Assembly (NCBI GenBank): GCA_951799445.1
Contig: OX637287.1
Coordinates: 40,329,724 to 40,393,723 of the forward strand
Length of the DNA stretch: 64,000 nucleotides
DNA from: Pseudisothecium myosuroides
Taxonomy: Eukaryota > Streptophyta > Bryopsida > Hypnales > Lembophyllaceae
Direction of reading: 5' to 3'
This document shows, piece by piece, positions 47,701 through 60,158 of this stretch. A program made the position numbers and the translations under genes. The notes under the pieces were generated by a model, which saw only the letters and a program-made list of their open reading frames with translations, made no database searches and had not been told where the DNA came from. Numbering within the stretch: position 1 is the first letter of the stretch; every line of letters starts with the position of its first letter.

Positions 47701-49900
47701 GTTCCAAATCAGCAGCAAACCAGAATTTCAACCAATAGTGAATCAGAGTCCAATCAGCCGGGTAGCGGAAGTAAAAGGCTGGGTATCAAAATTGAAAAGG
47801 TCGGGTATTAGGACTGACAGGGGACGGGACTACGGGAACGGGCTGGGAGAACTGAGGTTGGGAACGGCGAGGGTTCAATGAGTAATGCCTCGCCACGTAT
47901 CACCACAAAGTTTTAAGGTAAGGTTCTCTCTCCTAAAACATAATCTGATTTAGTTTATCATACTCAATTTTCATCAGTCAAACAATATAGACTAAGCTCC
48001 AATACAACTAAGCTCCAATTCCAAGACAATGCATGCATTACTTTACAATTATGCTCAATTAAGGTGGAAAAATAAAGAGAGAGGAGTCAATGCATACAAT
48101 TTGGAGAGAAGGTGATCAACAAAACAAAGAATGAACTGAACAAAGAAAGGAGGGAGAATAAGAAGAGGCAAAGGTTGGCGATTTCGGGAAGGAATGTTGT
48201 ATTAAAAACCAATATTTTCTAAGAATCTAACTATTGACGTGGGAATTGTTTGTGATTTTATTCTTTTTTTATATTCATTTAACTATTTACGTGGGCCTTG
48301 GGTGTTGTTTATATTCTTTTCCTACTCCTTTCCTATTCATTTTGGATTTGTCTTGATTTTTTATTTTATTTTTATTCATTTACTATCCATTTTGGATTTG
48401 TCTTGGATTTTTTAATTCTTTCTTTTCTATTCATTTACTATTCATTTAGAATAATTCCTTGGTCTTATTCCTTTTTCTATAGAAGAATTTTTTCCCCATT
48501 AATTAGGATTTTGGAAGAAATTAATTGGTTGAATGTTGGTTTAGGTTTTGTTTTATTAGGCCTAGTAATCCAAATAGAAAAAGACAAAAGTCAACAAAAA
48601 TATTAGATTAATCCAATTAAAACTAATAAACTAATGAATAACAAATAAACTTAATTATTCATTGGAATATTTATTAAAATTGGATAATACTAATATTTAA
48701 AACTAATCCTTAAATAAAATAGATCTTTAAAGTAGTTGGAATTAGGGCCTTAAAGTTTGTTAAATTTTAAAAGATTTGTTTTAGAAACCAATAAAAAACC
48801 ACTACGTATTTAACGTAAAATCCTAAACTCAAAGAAATTAAGTTAAATACCTTTAAACTAACAACATTTTGTAGGAATTTAGTTAGAAAGAATGTTAAAA
48901 AGATGATTTTCAAAACATTCTGATTTCCAAATTTTCATCAAATAGACGGAGTACACATGATGGAGAATGACGGGTATTACAAATCCATCATGCTAGTGAT
49001 TTGCGATGACGGAACCGTGGCTATAATGGACATAGAGGTATATTAGTCTTTCCCTTTCCTTTTGCTTTGTTTTTGCTTTTAAATTAAAGTTAGAATCGTT
49101 GCTTTTAGAAGTTAGTTTTTAGATTAGAATTTTGGAATTTAAATTAGAATTTAGAACCTAATAGGTACTTTAAAGAGGTTTCCGAAATCAAATCACAGTT
49201 AAGAAATAATCAAAAAACGAAGAAGTTACTAACAACTGAACTTAACCATAAAGTTGGATTAGAATTTAAGATTTTCATCCAAAAGAATCTAAAAAAATCT
49301 TTAAAGAATCTTTTAAGATAGGAATCAAACAAGAAATCTATAAAAATTCCAAAATCCATTTTTACTTTTAAAAATATCTTATTTTTGAAGGATAAAGTCT
49401 TGGATGAAGTTTGAGACTAAGTTTGGATGAAAAACATTCAAATAGGTCAAAATTCCAATTAATCTTAAGAACCCAGAAGTTAAAAGAACTAATAACCTAA
49501 TCCTAAAATTTTAAATTATTTTAAATTGATTTACTATTTCAGATTAGTGGATGAAGTTTTTAGCACAAGTAATGGGAGCCAAAATTCAACCCTTGGTAAC
49601 TTTTGCTAGAAATCTCGGAATTTAACTTTCTTTATTATTCTGGAAAGGAAAAATTATGTTCTATTAGTTTGTTTAAATGAAATTTTAGTTTAGATTAGGT
49701 TTTATTTTTCCATCATCATTTGCTATAACCAAAAAGTTTTAGCCATTTAATAATTGGTTTCTTAGAAGTGGTTGAATTTTATAGGATTATTAATCACAAA
49801 AAGTGTCCATTGCTTGGAAGGCGAACATTTAACTAGAAATCACCCAACTAGAAATAAATCTCCATCAAAGCAGCTGCTAGAGCCCATGTGTTACTTTCTG
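44730..49900 (+). mobile_element. Long non-coding dispersed repeat, copy C
   Basis: Same family as copies A, B and D, in the opposite orientation to A and B. At the left, a GTCAACCGCC block and the CTCACTAAAAA...TTAGA stretch are shared with 51190-51320. A TATA-like box (TATTTATA, about 45161-45168) follows. The GAAGCT/AAGCTTTGAC motifs lie at 45975-46270 and the right end matches CTTCCAAGCAATGGACACTT in reverse complement. A TTAA-flanked element is nested at 46702-47629. The right boundary is uncertain. No coding capacity. Confidence 0.55.
46702..47629. mobile_element. 0.93-kb TTAA-flanked terminal-inverted-repeat element, copy 2
   Basis: It starts CCCCTAAAGGACC after TTAA (46698-46701) and ends GGTCCTTTAGGGG before TTGA (47630-47633), a one-base decay of TTAA. 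The 13-bp ends are perfect inverted repeats. Internal blocks such as GGTGGGCAGCCCGGGTAGC tie it to 9563-10485. No transposase. Confidence 0.8.
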
Positions 49901-51099
49901 ACTGAAGGGTGGAGTTAGAAACATCTACATAAAGCGCAAAATACGGTGAATACACTCCACATATAAATAAAAGAGTATCAATAATCACAAGAAAAATATG
50001 GAATACAAAGTCTCATAAAAGTATAAAGCATATGAACTTCATACATGTTTGTATAACCCTCATACAATATATCAAGTCATATATGTATTTGTATAAACTT
50101 GGACAATATTTTAAATAGATTAGATATTTGTATATATTTTATAAAATATTTTTAGTAATATATATATATTTATTATACTCCATATAATATAGCAAGTTAT
50201 ATACATACTTGTATATACCTTGTAGAATATTTGTAGCCATATAAATATTCACATATACTCGATATAGTATGTGAAGTCATATGTATATTTGTATAAACCT
50301 TGTATAAAGTCATATAAGTCAAATAAAATACTAAAAAATTATATAAAAATAGTATGAATTACGTACAAGCTGCATAAAATTCTTTGAAAGTAGACCCAAA
50401 ATTCAAATAAGTTCCAAAATTGACTTAAATTCCAAATAGAGAATGTGATAGTTTTTCAAAAAGCTAATATAGACACATATAAACCCTTCAAATTTTAAAT
50501 TAATATCTCTTACTGTCCAACTTTTATGGCTAACTGTGAGCCCCCAATTCGTCACTGGGACTTACAGTTTTTATTTTTCTTATTTTTACAAATTTAAGTA
50601 TAGTTTTATATACAAAAAGCCCCCAAAAGAGTGTAAAGCCAAAATAGGTATGTCACGTACCAATATAACATTTGGTCCCTTATAGGTTGTTTTCCTCCAA
50701 ATAAATCCCATTTCCACTTATATATAGGTTAAAACGTGAAAATATGGATAAATAGTAGAATTAAGGCTAACCCAGCCCAAATAGCCCAAATAGCCCAAAC
50801 AGCCCAAACCTACAATATATGTGACATCTTATGGCTAAAATTGGTCCAAGGGAATACTGTTGAAGTCCTAAGTCCATTCCGAGAGATAGGTTTCACTTTC
50901 CCCATAACATTGAAGAAATAACAGAAACCCCAATTGTTGGCCTTCAGAAGTTACAAACTCAAGATGGACCCGTAAGAGAAATCTACGGATGGAATATGGT
51001 ATTCTAGGGTGGAAATCACATTTGAGACTGAATGGCAAAATCGGCTTACCAAGATTTCCTTGTATGTAAAAGATTCCCTAGTTGTTGGAATTAAAAGGA
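49901..51099. repeat. AT-rich spacer with degenerate tandem repeats
   Basis: Between 50020 and 50330 a unit of about 60 bases recurs in diverged form, recognisable by AAGTCATATATGTATTTGTA and ACCTTGTA blocks. At 50769-50805 a 9-base unit (AGCCCAAAT type) repeats four to five times. No gene was found. Confidence 0.65.
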
Positions 51100-54000
51100 A
51101 AAAACATAATTTGATTCTCCTCTGACTTTTGTGCAAAGTAAATATATATGAGCTTGCACATCCTTTGTAGAATTCCATGAGAGGTTCCATAAAAAGTTTC
51201 GAAATTTTTTGACTTGCAAAAGATGCCTTTCCGGACGGTCAACCGCCAAAATCTACGATGGAAAATTCTTAAAAATTACCCAAGTTGCGGTAAAATCTCA
51301 CTAAAAATTAGATTAGCTTCTTTTATGCTAATAAGATGCCCCAACATTTAAAGACTTTTCGACAGCCAGAAGTGCCCGAATTGGCTAGATTCCCTGATAA
51401 TTGACAAATTTGAAGATTACGGTAGAGTTGACTTGCGTACTAGGAGCATATGAAATCGGAATGAGGTCAAAGATAGGTCTTTTCTTACTCCCCCATACTT
51501 TCTAAAGAACCTAAGCTAGTTACTTTTCTCAAAAAAGTCAACCTCCAAGATTTGGATTTTTATCCCGTTTTGGTGTTCAGTTAGCGGTAGGTTATGTTGA
51601 ATTTTTTAGAGTTTGGTTAGAGGGTGAGAAGCTCTTTCAAACTAGAAATGGCCTTCTAAAGTCAACATTGCAATCGGTTTTCAATTTAGAGTTATTCTCC
51701 AAAAGTTAGAAGTTTGAACTAGTGTAGAAAGTCAAAATTGATTATTTAGGATGAAAATTTTAGATGATAAGACTATTACTAGGAAAAAGAGAGGGGGTAA
51801 GTGCCCTTGAAAATGTATATAAAGGGGCTCATTTCCCTCTCACAAACACCTCTTGTAGCCATATTTTGACTTGTTTTACACATTTGGGTCTATTTAGTTG
51901 GATTTTAGCCGTTTTAGGCCACGTTGTCAAAATTATGTATTTTTTGAGCATTTTAACTCTGTTGTAGGTGTTTTCGAAGCTCTCTTTGAAGGACATTGGG
52001 GTCCCTTCAAAATTGCTCCTACTTACTTTGTTGTCATTGTTGTATATTTTTGTTGTTGGTTGTTGATATTTGTACTAATTTTAGAGTATACTTCCCTCCG
52101 TATCTTGGCGATGCCGCTTAGGGGGGGCTCTAATGTTTGATTTTTGAGTGTTTTGTACTACTATATTTATTCTTGCAATTGATCGTTCATCTAACTTGTA
52201 TTAACTTTTACACTGACAAATGTTGTAGTTTGGTGTTTATACTAATTTTTCTTTTCTGACGTGTTAGTACGGAGTGTTGGTGGAAGTAAACTTGGTATAG
52301 AAGTGGATGGAGTGATAGTAGTACTAGACAAGGCGGCGAAGTTTTGACTTTAAGTATTTAGACATGAGAGGAATTTAGAGTGTTTGCAAAAATACGGCAA
52401 AGCTTTGACTTTAGAATTATTTAGAATTGCTAAAATTTTAAATTATTTAAGAAATACAGCGAAGCTTTGACTTCGTGGGGTTTGAACTTTTAGTTATTTT
52501 CATTTTAACGGCAAAGCTTTGAACCTCCCCCTTCCTTTAATCATTTCTATGTAGTTAGAGTTTTTGGCCTTAGTTTGGTCAAGTTGTTATTTTTAATATT
52601 AGTCTTTCTTTAGGGTTGAGACCAAAGGTGTAGTCAGACCGCTAAGAAGAAGGATCAATATAAATTGAAGTTCAGAATCTTATAGTAGAGGTCATTAGCT
52701 TTCCAAAAACCTAAAATACAAATAAATTGAAGCTAAAATGAATAAGATATAAGCAAATGAAGTTTCAAACACTAATTAATATTCAAAACTTCGTCCATGC
52801 ATAACTTCTACTAGGAAAGTCTAATTTGCAAGTTCCGCATCAACTTAGAAAGCTGGTTTTAGCCTCTACAAGGAAAACATATTAGAAATCTAAAAATAGT
52901 AAATTGTCAAAAATTAGACCGAGAGCTAAGGCATTTTGATAGAAAAATTAGAAAATAGATTAGAAGGGAAGAAAAATAGATTAGGGAGGTGTGATTAGCA
53001 AGGAGAAGTGCAAAATAAAGTTTTATCTTACCACTCTTTCAACTCTTCTAGCTTAGACTAAGTTTAAGTTCAAAAATTCAATAGGAATGATAGTTGTAAA
53101 TTGAAGACTAAATTGTATATTTATTATAGTTGAAGTTGAAGAAGAAGGAGAAACCTCAAGTATTTAGAACAACCAATTAGAATTGAGATAAAGGAAGTTA
53201 GAAGAAGATTGATCAAGTGTATTGGGTCAATTTATGTATTGTTTTTGAAATACGTGAAATAAGTGAAGGAAAAGGAAGAAGAAGAAATAATTAAATAGAA
53301 TAGAAGATAGGAAAAGAAGGAATGGAGTTAGAAGGAAAATGAGTGGTTAGTAAAGAGAGATTTGTAATTTTCAGACCTACTTTAAGTCGTGGGCAAAATT
53401 ATCAAATCATTTTGGAACATGGCGATTGACGGGAAGTTTGAAGGGGTACACAACTACCTACACAATGACGCTAATTCCGAGATGAGTTACTAGTTTCTAC
53501 TTACACTTTTCAATTATAAAAAATAGACATTTTCAAGTAGACCCGAATTGCAAGGTTAAGTCAGAGTGCCTAGGGTAGGTCTTTTACGAGGATCAGGTAG
53601 GCAAAGCTATAGATCTTGTTTAGGGGTTTTCAAAACCATATCACATTTTAGAATTGGAGTTAATTTGAGAAAGATAGGAGTGGATGAAGTTTAGAGTCAA
53701 AATCGGATGAAAATTAAATAAAACCAAAAACTTTGGAACAAGTAGAGCAAGTCAAAGGAAGGTTATTATTTAGCATCCCAAACCAAAAGAAAAACTTAAT
53801 TTCAAATTGTAGATTAGGAGATATAAATGGATGAAGTTTGAAGAACCGATTAGCGGTCAAACTTCATCCACCAATAACTTATAGTAGAAGAATCCAATTA
53901 GCAAGTATGAACCCAATCGAATTAAGAACTATAAGAAAAAAATGCAAACTTTCCAAAAATAATAAACTGATAGAAGTTAAACCGAGGCTAAAAGAATAAG

Positions 54001-54610
54001 GAAGGCTAATCTAGAACTTAGAAGTTAAATTAGAATGATAACTTAGAACCACAAGCTCATAGAAGATGATAGTTAGAACCCATAGGAACTTCAAACTCAG
54101 GAAAAGACTAAAAACCTACAAGATATTAAAGGATGAAGTTTTAGGCTAGGATTGGATGAAACTTCAATAGAATTGTCAACTTAACACTAAACTTCAAAGT
54201 TAGACAGCAAAAAACATTTTAAATTTATTTTCAAAATCTCAAAGTCTTTTGAATTAGGAAACTACCACCAAACCGTGAATGAAGTTTTGACAAACCGTTT
54301 AACGGTCAAACTTCATTTGCTCATATCTTTAGTGAGAAGTGTCCGATTAGGGTGAATTTTATACTTTTGAAAAGAGAAATTAATCATCTATAAGATAGCA
54401 TACTTAGTTTGTATTTGAACCACCTTTTGAAAACAACCACAGCGGCTCATTAAAATTTGCAATCACTTGGCAAACAATACAAGTCTTGTTTTGATTGGAT
54501 TTTTGTATACTTGAAGTAGAAAATATCCATTGCTTGAAAGGCACAATAAACCAACGTTAGGCACCCATAGGAATTTACCGTGATTACTAGAACCCGGTTG
54601 TGCACGCTGA
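51100..54610 (+). mobile_element. Long non-coding dispersed repeat, copy D
   Basis: This is the cleanest copy, without an obvious nested insertion. The left end (GCACATCC, GACTTGCAAAAGATGCC, GGACGGTCAACCGCC) and right end (AAGGCACAATAAACC, GTTAGGCACCC, AGAACCCGGTTGTGC) match copy A in reverse complement. A TATA-like box TATATAAAGGGG lies at about 51816. Four motifs of the GGCAAAGCTTTGACTTT type follow at 52330-52520. GATGAAGTTT blocks occur at 53680, 53828, 54133 and 54280, two of them paired with inverted partners around GGTCAAACTTCAT. No protein is encoded. Confidence 0.65.
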
Positions 54611-56300
54611 TTTACCAAGGGTAGGTAAAAAAGCGTTCACACTAACCAAAATCTCTTCTCCTCAATTCAATGATAATTCAACACCTTTTCACTCCCGAGC
54701 TTATAACTTTCACAATTCTTCTCCAAATTGAAGTTATAATAGTTTTTGAGAAAGTTAATTCAAAATTCAGAAAAGTTTATAAATTTCAAATCAAATCTTT
54801 TCACTGTTTAATTCTTATAAACTTTCAAAATTCTTTCTTTCCAAATCAAAAGCAGTTCATCATTACTCTATTTGCAAGCCCATAACTTTCATTTCTTAAT
54901 TTCAAACGAAAAGTATGATATCTTTTTAAAAAAAAAAATTTAATACATAATCAAATTAAAATTCATAATTTCATTATTTTCTATCAAAGATTTACAGACG
55001 CTCGAAAATTTTGCTTTCAAACTCAAAGATAATAAACTTTTTCTCACTCTCTTTAACATAATTTTTGCACACTAACTCCAAATAAAGTGAGTGATAGAAT
55101 TTTGAATTCACAAAAACAAAAATAATTTTTAAAATTTTTTTTTTTGCAAAATTTGTAAAATACAACACAATATCACTCTTCAAATACACAGTGCCCAAAA
55201 AACTAAACTATGAACAAAAAAGGAAAAAATCCCAACTCCTTATCCTATCTCTAGAAGTCACATCAATCTATGTGCATACTACATTATACTAATTTTTTAT
55301 TGGCTTTTTTTTTTGACCCCATTACAACCTTATTAACAACTAAAGGCAGAGTTTCATTGATTAAAAATTTAATAATTATAAGAGAAGAATTGACAACTAG
55401 AGCGACAAAAAGAGAAAGAGTTAAAATATATAAAACCATAAAAAATGTCAACATTATATCCATTAAAGCAAAGTCATATTATAAATTTTGTTATAGCAAA
55501 GTATTTATTCAACGAGGACTACGTGATTTTGGCCAAAAATGAACTATCTAGTCTGCATAAGATTCCAATAACTGAAACTTGTGTGACAACCAGGAAACAT
55601 GAGGCCTTTTTAGCATAGCTAAAAGTCATCTAAAGTCCACGAAAAGATAAACTATCTCTATCTTTCATTTCTTCTAATTTAAACACGCAAACGAAGTTGA
55701 AATCACATCTAAGTACAAGAATAAAGTTTAAGACTCCAACATTATACCCAATAAAGCAAAGTCATATCATAAATTTTGTCATAACAAAGTACATATCCGA
55801 TAAAGACTTATCATAAAAAAATACTTATTAAATGAATGTAAAGCTTAAAATCAATGGTATATGAATGCATTTTAATATGATGTTAATTTATGTAATTTAA
55901 GTTGTTAGGAATGATTGGTATAATAGAAGGCAAATTTCTGATTTATTTTACAAATATTCATTTTTCAAGTTTAATTGTATAACTCAACAATTGGCTCTAG
56001 CTGTCTTACAATATGATAACATTGAATTGTTAGCTATCAATGACCTTTTCATCACAGCTCAATATATGATGTCGTATGCCTTTAGTAATTTCATGTATGT
56101 TCGTGCTCATATTGTTGACATTCATTGATCATTTTTGTTTCTAATGTACTTTTTTTTAAAACAAATTAACATCAATTTTTGATTATGTATGAAACATCTG
56201 TACATTAGTGGATTTGTGTATATTATAAACAGTGTGTTTCGTATGAAGCATATTTATATTACTAGATCTGTGCAAATTTTAAATGATAAAATGAATTTTC
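54611..56300. other. AT-rich stretch with a direct repeat
   Basis: A segment near 55446-55520 (CATTAAAGCAAAGTCATATT onward) recurs at about 55740-55815 in the same orientation with moderate divergence. A 90-codon frame at 55270-55542 overlaps the first copy and looks fortuitous. Nothing else was recognised. Confidence 0.55.
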
Positions 56301-56349
56301 TTGTGGGCTATTTGTGTTAATTATGAATGTTGAATGTTGATTTAAACCA

Positions 56350-57252
56350 ACATATTGAAGAATGACAATGTGCCTGGTCTGTGGAAGAAGAGTGAAATTC
56401 TTTTTGACTTTGGTGATAACTTGATTATTTATGATAACTTGATTGTTAATTTATATTTTAGGTGCTAATACAAATTCTTTTGTTTATTTTCGAAGATTAG
56501 TATAAAAGTTATAAGTAATTATTTGGTTTATTAATTAACCATTGTTTACTTGTATTTGTGTTTCTTGCAATATAGGATTCTTTTTGAAATTTTATAGAGC
56601 AATGAAGGAGTTAAAAATGTGGTTGAGCTAAGTGATATTTTGAATGATAAAGAAATAACTTCTATTCATTTAAAGGTAAAACAATGGAACATTAAATTTT
56701 AAATATTATTTTATATTTTAGTAGATGAAGTATATAAGTATGTAGTACATATGACAGGCACAATAACGTTTATATTTTACTTTTGTTTTAACTAAGAAAG
56801 ATGTATTAATAGATGGTACAGCACAAAAGGTTCTCATTTGTGCTAAACGTGAAAATGCAGTTTTATCTATTATAAATAGAAATTTTAATAATTGTATTGA
56901 CAATAACATTATTTTTTATATTGTTTGTACTCCCAACTATACTGCAACTTGTATGGAGATAAAATATATTTGATTTAATTTTAGATTCTATAAAAAAACC
57001 AGGATATAACTTATGTTTAAGTATTTATTCGTCATATTGTTGTGTAAAAGATTTTAAACCGACAAATTTTCAAGCGACTCTAAAATCCAAAAGCTTGAAT
57101 GGATTTTCTTGGTTGGGCAGTTTAGTCCAAATTAGCCGTGACTTAATTTGTAGGTTATGAAAACTAATTAAGAAGAAAGACACTATGGAGGAGACAAATG
57201 TGAGAGTGCGTGGACTTGATCAGGTCATGAGAGAAAGAGGACAAAATTGATA

Positions 57253-57289
<37 letters not shown>

Positions 57290-58620
57290 TAATTTGTATA
57301 TTGAAATCAGGTTATTGATGACAAGTGCCATATATTATAAGAATTCATTTAACGTATTCTTTAGTATGGAAGTTTTTAGTGAGTTGTTTATTTATTTTTA
57401 TCTATTTGAATTTCAAATTTTTAGATGTTAATTGCATTTATATTAGTTGTATATGCATATTCATTATGGATTTTTGTTTTTTATATTGAATGCATGATTT
57501 TGCAGTACTGTAATTGACCTTAACGCTTTTTTCATTCAATATAAAAAACTATTAGTAGATAATAAATATTTTTATTAAATACTATAGGATAGCACTTACA
57601 GTAAGGTAATTGACTTTTACGCTTGCTATTATTTATATATATATTTTTTAAATATTCATTTACATTTGAAAATCCTATATCTAAAAATTGATTAGTATTT
57701 CGAGGATCTTATTTAATACATTATTTATAGAATGGCATCTTTCCACAAAGTTGCAAGTAAAAATCAAATGGAATCATTTAGCCAAAAAGATCATACCCGA
57801 ATTGTCAGGAAGGCAAAGTTGAATTGAAAATTTGAAGGTGTATGGTCAAAATTAAAAGGAATTTTATCCTTTTTTATTTTGTTTTATTATTTTCTTATTT
57901 ATATTTTTATGATATTTGTTTTTGTAATTTCTTTTCTTTTCTTTTGAAAGTATTTTTAATTAATATATTTTTGATATTTTTTTTGTCAGATTCTATAATA
58001 AAACTGAAAATGTATGAATGTAGATGCATATATTGTTCAGAGGGATTGAAATTTGAAAAATTTGGATGGAATGTATCAAATTTTTGTTCCAAATGGTTAT
58101 TATTGTATTTGACACAGAACAATAATATTATAAAATAAAGCCAACCTTTAAATGGTGGTCGTAGTAAAATGTCTATTCTTTAATAAGATGACTATAAAAG
58201 AATATGAAGAATATAAAAAAATTACATCAATTCTTATGAGCGTAAAGAAGAAAGTCAATCAAATTACATGTAATAACTTTCATAGAACGGGTCAAATGTA
58301 TACAGTAAGTTGGAAAGAATGTATGTTTAATTTTTAAAATGTGATTCAAATATGATTACAATTTTTTTTATATTATCTATATTTTTTATGAATATTTTTT
58401 TTAAAAACATTTATTAGATTATTATGAAATTGTTGTGTGATAAATAAGTTCCATTTCAAATTTTGCTCTTGGCCATTATGTTCACAGTAGACAAATTTAA
58501 GTGAATGTTTTGAGCGTTTGTAATTGAGAACATCCACATTTGTAGAATTTGGTTGTTGTAAACCAAAATGTCATAGAGAAATATATCGTTTAAAAGTTTT
58601 AGAGTTTATAAATGGGTCAT
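56350..58620 (+). pseudogene. Possible eroded multi-exon gene or transposon, unknown
   Basis: In very AT-rich DNA, several plus-strand pieces read like exons. SNEGVKNVVELSDILNDKEI precedes a GTAAAA donor at about 56678. FHKVASKNQMESFSQKDHTR is near 57732-57795. A Cys-containing ECRCIYCSEGLKFEKFGW is near 58017. MTIKEYEEYKKITSILMSVK is near 58188. CCKPKCHREIYRLKV is near 58555. They do not join into one frame and no family is evident. An (AT)n run lies at about 57257-57288. Confidence 0.2.
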
Positions 58621-58648
58621 TATCTGAAAATAGAGAGACTTCAAATCG

Positions 58649-59086
58649 TGTCACGGGGTCGAGGCTTAATCCCGTGGCATCCCACACCAACTCCCGGGTG
58701 TAGCTATCTATTCACCTGCAAGTAACAGGCAACGAGTTAGTCCCTAGCTACTAAACTTAGAATGCAATTACCTTAGACTCTAAGACACCTCGACCTCACT
58801 CGTGGAGCTCACTTGTACTTACCCCCGGGTCCCCTTGTCTCAGGCACTCCCATGTCACATGATTTGGGAGAGCCCAAGCCAAGAGTGGTTACAACCTACA
58901 CCAGGGCACATGGCCTGGTGTCCCCCTTTGTACCCCCAAGGTACAGGACCTCCTATCGGGCATGTGAGTCTTCCAGCCTCACACCCCGCTCCCAACCGGA
59001 GTCATCCCTCACTCCCCTAGCATGGGCATTACCTTAGCAATGAGCCCTGACCTCCATGCCAAGTCCAAGGCCTAGGGGTTGTTACA
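58649..59086 (-). repeat. 3' LTR of the Gypsy element
   Basis: Read on the minus strand, the 438-bp LTR begins TGTAACAACCCC and ends CCCCGTGACA, so it has TG...CA termini. It directly follows a polypurine tract. The 5' LTR lies beyond the window, so pairing and the target duplication cannot be checked; AATCG (58644-58648) is the candidate duplication. Confidence 0.82.
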
Positions 59087-59095
59087 CCCTCCCCC
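59087..59095 (-). other. Polypurine tract
   Basis: GGGGGAGGG on the minus strand abuts the LTR start TGTAAC. This is the plus-strand priming site expected for an LTR retrotransposon. Confidence 0.85.
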
Positions 59096-59792
59096 ATTTA
59101 GAACATTTGATGTCCTCAACAAAGCCTTGGGTTACCCACCGCTCTAGCCTTCCCCGGTGAGCCTATACTTATCCTTTTTTTAAAGAGTGACCAACTCCCC
59201 AGATCAAGTGTTCACTTCATCAAGTACTTTTAATGCGTTAGTCGAGCGCTCTCTACGGTCACTAACTTCCCTCTTGACTAGATATGTTAGTTTCTACTTG
59301 GATTCCTTCAATGCCTCCCCTTGGGACCTTGCATGCCACAAATAAATTTTGGAACGTTTTAGCTGGCTGGTAGAATGTATTCAGAGTTAGCAAAACTCCT
59401 CCCTTGATCATCCATTTGGGACATGGTTGGCCAGACCATGAGCTCCCGCTCCAAGATACACCTCACAAATGAATCCACTTGCAGCTTGGTGTCCACACCT
59501 CAAGGTCGCCACGCTTGAGCTCACCCCTTTCAAGTATCACCAAGTTCGGGGTGGTCCCCTTAGCGGCGTCCATCCCCTTAGCGGCGTCCATCCCTTAGCT
59601 CAACATGAAGTTCACCTTTAGACTAAGTACTCTCTCATCCAACGCTAGAAGTCGGGCCACTTCTCACTATTCCTAAACTAGTCTCTATCTTTAGACTTAC
59701 CATTTCTTTGGCTTCTCCGCGTCATTACAAGGGCTAGGATCACAAAAATTGTCTCTCCCCCCCTGCTTTAGAAAGGTTGGGGTCCTCATCAA
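59096..59792 (-). other. 3' untranslated region of the Gypsy element
   Basis: Non-coding sequence between the end of the pol frame and the polypurine tract. A short direct duplication (CCCCTTAGCGGCGTCCATC) occurs at about 59556-59592. Confidence 0.6.
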
Positions 59793-60158
59793 CTACTTCC
59801 GGTTTCTACCTTGAACTTTTTGGTTCATCCAGTGTTTACCCCTAGCAGCGGTCTCGACCCTGTCCCTTCCCGTTTCATCTCTTTGTGCATTGGTCACAAT
59901 GTCATGGTCCTCCACGAGAGCTTGTCTCTTACGGGTCCTTTTGGCTTTTAACTTTGTCAATTCTTCTTTCTCTCGTTTCAGTCTCTTTTTCCTCTCATCC
60001 AATTCATGTGTTAAGTGTTTCACATGTTTGAGGTAAGCTTGGTTTATCCATTCATATTCAAATGGACTATAACCATGCATGATGCATTTATATTGCTTAC
60101 CTCTTGTTCCTGTCTTACGATAATCAATGACTGCTTTGATCTTCTCTATATTTATATT
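59793..60158 (-). pseudogene. Gypsy chromodomain and basic tail
   Basis: Downstream of the integrase stop and in the same frame, NINIEKIKAVIDYRKTGTRG then YKCIMHGYSPFEYEWINQAY fits a retroelement chromodomain (normally ...VKWKGY...W). The first aromatic Trp position is Met here. A Lys/Glu-rich coiled-coil tail follows (ELDERKKRLKREKEELTKLK). Chromodomains steer integration to modified chromatin and define chromoviruses. The chromodomain is separated from integrase by the TGA at 60159-60161, so this copy could not make the fusion without readthrough. Confidence 0.75.
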
